Source of the DNA: Owenia fusiformis
Taxonomy: Eukaryota; Annelida; Polychaeta; Sabellida; Oweniidae
Length of the DNA stretch: 64,000 bases
Assembly: GCA_903813345.2 (NCBI GenBank)
Contig: CAIIXF020000001.1
Span: 20,417,915-20,481,914, forward strand
Direction: 5' to 3'
Notes under the pieces: generated by a model
Databases searched by the model: none
The model's input: only the letters and a program-made list of their open reading frames with translations
Told to the model about the DNA's origin: nothing
Made by a program: the position numbers and the translations under genes
In this document: piece by piece, positions 57,601-64,000 of the stretch
Layout: every line of letters starts with the position of its first letter
Position numbering within the stretch: the stretch's first letter is position 1

Positions 57601-60426
57601 TTAAAACGGGAATCCTATCGACAGAGGTTTTAAGGTAAATGGTCAAAAAGTGGATTTTGCGAGACAGATGGACAAATCAATGTTAACTAAAATGGCTGAA
57701 AATAAAAAAAATGGATATAATTTTTCGCTGATTTCTCGTAACAAAATTATTTCATACATCTTCTCTTTACATTGACATGGATTTTTACAATGTATGACAC
57801 TTGAAATTATTTGTAAAGCTAGGAAATGGGTCAAAAGTGAATTTCGCGAGACAAAAATGGCGGCCATTTTGAAAATAGGCGAGCTTTTGAACCAGGAGTC
57901 ATAGGGGAGTTTTCTGTATTGATGTTGAACAGAAATAACTTAAAACAGGAATCCTATCGACAGAGGTTTTAAAACGTGCCACTGTTATTGACGAAAAGTG
58001 GATTTCGCGAGTCAGATAGACAAATCAATGTTAACTAAAATGGCTGAAAATAAAAAAATATTATAACATATATCTACCCTTTACATTGACATGGATTATT
58101 ACAGTGTAGGATACCTGAAATTATTTGTAAAGCTAGGAAATGGGTCAAAAGTGAATTTCGCGAGACAAAAGTGACAGCCATTTTGAAAATAGGCGAGCTT
58201 TTGAACCAGGAGTCATAGGGGAGTTTTCTGTATTGATCTTGAACAGAAATAACTTAAAACAGGAATCCTATCGACAGAGTTTTAAAGGAAATGGGTCAAA
58301 AGTGAATTTCGCGAGACAAAAGTGACGGCCATTTTGAAAATAGGCAAGCTTTTGAACCAGGAGTCATAGGGGAGTTTTCTGTATTGATCTTGAACAGAAA
58401 TAACTTAAAACAGGAATCATATCGACAGAGGTTTTAAAACGCGCCACTATTGTTGACGGACAGACAGACGGACGGACGGACGGACGGACAGACGGACGGA
58501 CGGACAGACAGACGGACAAGTGAGTGATTGCAAAAGCTCACCATGTGAGCTAAAAACAACTACTCACTGATATATTGAAATAACTGTTACCTTCTAGGCT
58601 AAATAAGTGACTAAAGCAAATGAACAAACGTGTGAATCAGATATAAACTTAATGAATCCTGCCTAGTTTTGCATTAATCACACAATGTTATACTCACTGT
58701 ATAACAGCACACGGCAGCACATCCAAATGATGATCCAATGATGCAGAGAATCCCCTCGGCTAATGTGATAGCAAGTAACAAGGCATTCACTGCCAGCTGA
58801 GGATCCTGAAAAAGTAATAAACTACAAATTACAAATTGTGGAAGAAATACCACTTAACTTACAGATGATGTACTGTAAGACATACATAGCCACCAACATG
58901 TGGTGGTGACATAAAAATGGAAATCTCAACAAACAAATTCATGAATCTGAAAAATGTCACAATATAATATTACTAAAGTTAATTTAAGGTTTGGGTGGCC
59001 ATTTTGAATTTTCAAGTGCACAAACAGAAAGAGAAAACATAAAGATCTACTTTTAGATCAAAATATTTATATGAAAATGTGTCCATTAATATTTCAATTA
59101 TTTTCTGGATGGGGATGGATCCCAAGCTTAGCTATATCTTTATCAAACTTTGTTCCCCGGGAAAAGGAAAAATTCTTAATGAATAATAATCATGCCTAAT
59201 ATTTAAAATATTCAAACATTCTTACTATGGATGTGTAATTTTAAAACAGAAAATTCTGTTATTACCCTTGATATCCTCGTAAAAATGGAATTCCTTTCCC
59301 ATATCTCAGGATTCAATCTGTAGCTTCTGCCATAATAGTTGTCATCCATGCCAACTCCTGCTGCTGTTATTCCAAGCATGACAAGGCAGGCGAATGAAAC
59401 AGTTATTATGCACATCACCATAAAGCCAGTAATCTAGAAAAAAAGGAAATATAGACTATAGACAAGGTTCTTTTCTGTGATGATACAACATTTTCAAAAT
59501 ATGTTGTTACCACAGTTTCCAAAAATCAGAATTATTTTTGGGAAAGGTTTATACTATAATCTGATAATATCCCCTTTATTTATTTTTAAGTAATAGTATC
59601 ATTTTTATGAACATTAAAATGAAGCTTGATTTTATTGTGTACCTAAATGTAAATATGAATTACTTACGTAACCATTCTGCCCATTTCTGGTTGGTTTAGA
59701 GGCCAGTATACCAAGAACACCAGTAATACCATAGAACTAGAATAAAATGGATGATTAATAAACTTGGTGATTAGGAAAAGTCTCTTTCTTTTTAACTTAG
59801 TTGCAAAGTTTGTTTATACAGCAGGCCCAACCTTTTTAAAACAGCTATCCTTACACATTCATGATACTGTACTTCTATTTAATTTGACATGAGCTATTTT
59901 GGCTGATTTGCTGTTTTGAACATTTGGTGGTTACTTAATTTGGCGGACTTGCAATATTACAATGTAATAATGGTACTAATTTACATGGTACTAATATTAC
60001 CGGGGAGTTTGGCGAGTACTAAATTTGGCGGACTTTAACTAACAATTTGGCAGATTCACCAAATTAAAATGGCTGTAAAATTAAGTAGAAGTACAGTAAT
60101 ATATAAACCTTGTTCCTGATTTGCTGGCTGTCCAAACCTAATTTTTCAGGACAATTCAAAGTATCATTAATCTTATGTGTACATACCAGTACTCCACACC
60201 AAAGGCCAACACCACTCTGGTATAGGCTGGCCTTGATTCCTATTGCCACACAGCCCAATATAAAACTCAATACACCCCCCATCAGGATGAGGATTCCTAC
60301 GACATTAGAGGCTTTTTTGTTGTAGCGATCACTAACACTTCTCCCTGGAACTTGACTCTGGTTGTACACCACAACATTGGGCTGTGCAACCACTGGCTGA
60401 GTGGTGGTTATGTATTGTGTCGTCAT
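54649..60426 (-). CDS. MS4A/CD20-like four-transmembrane protein with Q/P/Y-rich tail
   Basis: Six minus-strand exons in perfect phase give 315 aa: 60426-60187, 59736-59668, 59433-59266, 58805-58698, 55497-55380 and 54893-54649 (TAG). Four hydrophobic helices: NVVGILILMGGVLSFILGCV (about 41-64), GVGLWCGVLFYGITGVLGIL (about 72-92), ITGFMVMCIITVSFACLVML (about 104-128) and VNALLLAITLAEGILCIIG (about 165-190). The LWCGVLFYGITGVLGILA segment spanning TM2 is characteristic of MS4A/CD20-type proteins. MS4A proteins act as plasma-membrane or vesicular adaptors and modulators of signalling and cation flux; the role of invertebrate members is unknown. The cytoplasmic tail has tandem QPQYGQ units (about 240-285) and two PPxY motifs, PPPY (292-295) and PPSY (310-313), which bind WW domains such as those of NEDD4-family ligases. 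The ATG at 60426 is preceded by a good acceptor at 60435, so a 5' UTR intron is likely. Confidence 0.82.
57270..58554 (+). mobile_element. pearl/Helentron-like element with tandem units and ACGG/ACAG microsatellite
   Basis: At least four units of irregular length (roughly 130-320 bp) share GAAATTATTTGTAAAGCTAG, GTGAATTTCGCGAGACAAAA, GGCCATTTTGAAAATAGGCG and AGGAATCCTATCGACAGAGG. The array ends in a (GACGGACGGACA)n tract and the hairpin AGCTCACCATGTGAGCT. The reverse of these last parts is at 5455-5605. This layout (core tandem repeats, ACGG microsatellite, terminal hairpin) is that described for bivalve pearl elements and related Helentrons. In intron 4 of the MS4A-like gene. Confidence 0.65.
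59867..60096. mobile_element. TA-flanked 230-bp MITE (CTGTACTTCTA ends)
   Basis: CTGTACTTCTATTTAATTT and its near-perfect inverted partner AATTAAGTAGAAGTACAG, flanked by TA on both sides. Interior with ATTTGGCGGACTT direct repeats. Shares only CTGTAC with the 45/50/54-kb family. In intron 1 of the MS4A-like gene. Confidence 0.65.
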
Positions 60427-60840
60427 TATCAGATCTTAAAAAAATGAATACCAATATAAATTGTTATTGGATGAGAAGAATGTGGTACTCACAGTTCTCC
60501 TAAGGTCAGGGTGCACTTTGATGAAATTTCATGACCATGTGCTATTTTCAGATAACATAACTCATTCCACACATCATCTACATCTTTCATTCTTGCACAA
60601 AAGATGCATTAGTGTACCTAGGCTATTAATTGAGGGTTGATAATTCTTCAGAATGTTTGAATACTGTGAAATGGGTAATTTTGACACCGGGAAATTTTAG
60701 CGATTTTTTAATTTTAGGGGGTTTTAGCGCGTGAAATTTTAGCGAAATTAAGATTCTATAGACCTTGATTTTGAAAATGATCCTTTGCTCACTTATGGTA
60801 CGGGAGAATTTAAGCAATATCATTGGTTGTTGAACCGTGT

Positions 60841-61283
60841 TCAATAACCCAGATGCGAGTAGAAATAATCTTGATTTACGTCATTAAAAATTCAAAATTC
60901 AGTCAAAGTAATATCATATTTGAAATCTACATGTAAAATTACATCTAGAAATGTGGTTTTAAAAAGTGTTTATCAACTTTGAAAAATTACTTTTCTTCGA
61001 AAATGTGACTTCTAGCTCGGGGAGATTCCCCATAGACCCCATGCTATAAAATCACAAAAAATGAAATATCTTTTCTTTTAGTGGACAGATAATATTTTGC
61101 TTTACTGGACATATTTTCATTAGTATAAGTATCAGACACATAAGGGTTATATGAAAATTGAGCCACTTAAATTGATAATATTCAAGTTTAAGGGAACTTT
61201 CTTATATACCTGCCATGTTAATTGACCCGAATCAGCCACCTGGTGGTGAAACTGGTAACTACCTACTCGCATTTGGGTAATTA
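60841..61283. mobile_element. 443-bp MITE with ACCCAGATGCGAGTAG ends
   Basis: Full-length relative of 16951-17062: the same left 80 bases, a longer interior, and the same right terminus CTACTCGCATTTGGGTAATT. Lies upstream of the MS4A-like ATG, within its presumed 5' UTR intron. Confidence 0.65.
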
Positions 61284-61441
61284 ACACCTTTTATCTTTAT
61301 ATTTACTACTAATACTATTTCACTGATGGATGGCTATTTATCCTTCAGATATTGAAAGAAACATACGATTTAAAAATATTTACCTTTTTCAAATTACAAA
61401 CCGGAAGTTGAGCACTGAACGAAAAGCTCCTTAAATACATA

Positions 61442-61628
61442 TAGGTTATTTACTGGGAGGGATTGAATATGGGTTTTATTCCGAGGGACAATATGATATT
61501 GACCGAAGGGTAATATGATATTGACCGAGGGAGCGCAGCGACCGTGTGTCAATATCATATTTCCCAAGGTCAATATCATATTTTCCGAGGAATGAAACCC
61601 ATATTTAATCCCGACCAGAAATAACCTA
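61442..61628. repeat. 187-bp palindrome (TAGGTTATTTACTGGGAGGG ends)
   Basis: Left TAGGTTATTTACTGGGAGGG and right CCCGACCAGAAATAACCTA, with ATTCCGAGG / CCGAGGAAT, ACAATATGATATTGACCG-type repeats and their complements between. The loop contains GGGAGCGCAGCGACCG. Its ends resemble those of the palindrome at 34093-34216. Confidence 0.6.
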
Positions 61629-61736
61629 TTTATTCCATAATACATTCCTCTAAAATGTTACATTTTGAAAATGCTTTTATCAATTAGCTAAGGTTAAAAA
61701 TAACAGGAAAACCAAAAAAAATAGGTTAATACGTTC

Positions 61737-61850
61737 CAATACGATTTTTTTCCCGGGGACAATACGATTTTTTCATGTAATACGCTCCAATACGATTTTT
61801 TCCCGGGGACAATACGATTTTTTCATGTAATACGATTCAATACGATTTTT
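61737..61850 (+). repeat. Short tandem repeat, about 57-bp unit, two copies plus a partial
   Basis: CCAATACGATTTTTT-CCCGGGGAC-AATACGATTTTTTCATG-TAATACG units at 61737 and about 61789, then a partial unit. The source element is unknown. Confidence 0.55.
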
Positions 61851-62198
61851 ATTCCTTCATATTTCCCTGGGAAAACAGTAGTATTATTGAATAAGTTGTG
61901 CTATATTATAGTAAAACCAGTGGGATGGAACACCTCTCTGTAGACCTATGAACAAAGAATCCTTTTCAAAAGAATCTAATATTTTTCCATTGACTTAGAT
62001 GTTAACAGACCAAAGAACACAATTTTGAGGCAAATTATGATAATTCACCTGTGAACAAGGAATATTGGTGACATTGTATACAATGTATATATAGAATAGA
62101 ATAAGTCCTGCTTAACATTTAAATTGTTCTGATTTAAATATATGTTTTAGTACTACATAAAATAAAAGTTAAAGTGACACGGGTTCTATTCAACATAC

Positions 62199-62240
62199 CT
62201 CGTATACTGCTGGATAACATGAAAGGCAAATTATTCTGAC
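62199..62240 (-). other. Possible 5' UTR exon end of the MS4A-like gene
   Basis: On the minus strand CAGTATACGAG is followed by a GTATGT donor at 62198-62193. This could splice to the acceptor TTTTTTTAAG just upstream of the MS4A-like ATG (exon start 60434). Only splice-signal evidence supports it. Confidence 0.3.
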
Positions 62241-62519
62241 TAAAAGATTCTAGCCAGTTCTAACCAGCATTCTGGTTTTATCAGATCATACATGTACATC
62301 AGTTGCTAGGACTGGAATCAGTTTGCCATAATGTTTGCCTGTTGCCTCTTTACTTAATATTAGCATTGCAAATATCCTGTATCATTTCAAGCCATTTTAC
62401 AAAAATTTGGTGATCAAATACTGCAAGGTTTTATTTACTGCAACTTTGGATCTCATAAAACTGGTCATCAAATATGACTACATGTGTACATGTATGTCAT
62501 TATGTTCTGATGTCACTGG

Positions 62520-63250
62520 CTGATCTGGGGGGGGGGGGGCAGGGACTCTAGAAAGGCGTGAAAGCCCCAAAAATTGGGCTTTTTGGTCATTACTGGGCCT
62601 GATAAGGCCTTTATTTTAATTTTAGGCTAAATTTTGAAGAAAATCGGCCTCAATTTCAAAAGCCCCCCCCCCAGGGGCGTAGGAAGGTGTAAATTCAACA
62701 CTACACAAATAAATGGGAGAAAATTGTGTCATATCTGGCCTATATCAAAACACCTAGTACTATTTTATGCTTGTAAAAGGTCATTTTTATTATAATCTAT
62801 TTCTAATAATGTTCTTAAAATGTTCAAATGTTTTTCATTATTTATAATCATGATGGTAAGCTGATCTTTGATATGATTTAAAGAAAATTACAAATATGTA
62901 ACACAATATAACGCAGGTTTGCGAAATGAAATTCAGGTAACAGCTTTCATTTGGAACGGTAGGGTGTCTTAAAATTCATAAGAATTGTTTGGGAGAGGCA
63001 TAAGGGATGGGTGATTTCCGGTGCACTATTAAATTAAACATACATGTGGAGTAGCTGACATGAATTCCAGCAATAGTTGTTAGATATCCGAATTTATTGA
63101 CATTAGAATTCTCAGGGCTGTCAACTTGGGACCACCTAATATGAGTGACTTCAAAATGTTGGACACCTAAGTCCAAATCTGAACACTTTTGTCCAAATTT
63201 TGAACACCTTTGGCCAACTTTTAAACACCTTTGGCCAAAGTTTGAGCACC
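62520..63250. other. Low-complexity and repeat debris
   Basis: A run of about 13 G (62527), a C-run (62664), GGGCCTGATAAGGCC and CCAGGGGCGTAGGA words reminiscent of hAT ends, and imperfect repeats of TGAACACCTTTGGCCAA at 63180-63255. No exon recognised. Confidence 0.35.
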
Positions 63251-63429
63251 TTTGCCAAACTATGATCACCTCAAATTTTTCGCGCTCGCTACGCTAGCAA
63301 TATCGTCAACGGGGGGGGGGGGAGGTACGAAAATTTCCAATGAACATGCGTGACATATACGGGATTCGCGTGACAAATCCGAACAAATTGCGTTCGGTTT
63401 TTTTCCGACGTTCGTATTTTTACCGTATC

Positions 63430-63600
63430 GTAAACATATTTCGAAAAATTTTCTACAGAAATATTTTTGCTTGACAATTACCAGGTAAAATGCGTATTTG
63501 CGTGACATTTTCTGTCACGCAAAAAAAACTGGCGTGACTTCAAATTCTTCAGCAAATGCGTGACAAATACGCAAATTGCGGGACAGTTGACAGGCCTGAA
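63430..63600 (-). repeat. Dispersed repeat with CAGCAAATGCGTGACAAA core, copy 2
   Basis: Reverse-complement relative of 23590-23800, ending TGCGGGACAGTTGACAGGCC. Preceded by a G-run at about 63311-63322. Confidence 0.4.
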
Positions 63601-64000
63601 TTCTACATCCCCACAGACCTCGGAGTAGTCAGAAAAATACAACAATTTATGTAACATTTTGATAATATTTACACAAGTTCTCTACTTTAATAGCATTGTT
63701 ATTATTGAATTATTTCAGCATTTTTGGTATATTAGATGATACAATCCATCATAAACATTCAGTTAACATTTTTAGGTGATGTAGAATTCTAATGTCAACA
63801 AATTCGGAAATATAAAAACTATGGCCTTTTAATTAGTGCACTAAAAAGAAGTAAAATCAACCAAGCCTTATCTCTCTAATAAGATTCATCATGAATTAAA
63901 AATATGACTGAAGAATGTTGGGAAATTAAGGCTGCATTTTTGTACATGCTTTTTGACCGCGAGGATGATTTTAATCCTAAAAATTAGCTAGATTGTGTTT

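Noticed and set aside
57270-58554. Tandem array as a CRISPR or satellite centromere
   Set aside because: Eukaryotic context, irregular unit lengths and no spacer structure; ends match a dispersed mobile element at 5.5 kb.

Overview
This is invertebrate genomic DNA: an A+T-rich background, multi-exon genes with GT-AG introns, and very dense non-autonomous DNA transposons and foldback repeats. Three things suggest a lophotrochozoan, most likely a mollusc: ACATGTA-rich background, (ACGG/ACAG)n-bearing repeats ending in a TAGCTCACATGGTGAGCT-type hairpin (like bivalve pearl/Helentron elements), and the gene content. That placement is inference. No bacterial, viral or organellar genes were seen. 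Coordinates come from manual splice-site and phase tracking, and identities from recognising protein motifs; no database search was run.

Layout. 0-5 kb is repeat-rich and gene-free. 5.2-8.2 kb (+) is a divergent CHMP1 (ESCRT-III) paralogue. Its last exon carries two in-frame TAA codons exactly where glutamines are expected, so it is probably a young pseudogene. 8.2-12.6 kb is gene-free and holds several terminal-inverted-repeat elements. 12.7-20.2 kb and 23.2-32.1 kb (+) are two tandem paralogous genes for membrane-anchored cholinesterase/neuroligin-like proteins. Both have lost the catalytic serine. The second has two alternative last exons, each with its own transmembrane segment and poly(A) signal, and only one ends in a PDZ-ligand-like tail. 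33.6-37.8 kb (+) is a complete AA15-type lytic polysaccharide monooxygenase with a Ser/Thr-rich linker and a Cys-rich C-terminal module. 39.3-41.8 kb (-) holds the last three exons of a folate-receptor-like, probably GPI-anchored protein. 42.7-47.1 kb is a foldback element containing at least five other insertions nested up to three deep, several with clear target-site duplications. 47.6-51.0 kb (+) holds the first three exons of ALG3, with no later exon recognised. 54.6-60.4 kb (-) is a complete four-transmembrane MS4A/CD20-like gene with a QPQYGQ-repeat tail and two PPxY motifs; a possible 5' UTR exon lies near 62.2 kb. The rest to 64 kb is repeats.

The genes do not form a pathway. The functional unit is the tandem esterase-like pair: ten intron positions with matching phase show they arose by local duplication, after which exon duplication gave the second gene a choice of cytoplasmic tails. 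The best leads are this dead-esterase pair with its tail switch, the CHMP1 copy with paired Gln-to-stop codons, the apparently incomplete ALG3, and the nested transposon stack in which related copies preserve empty sites.
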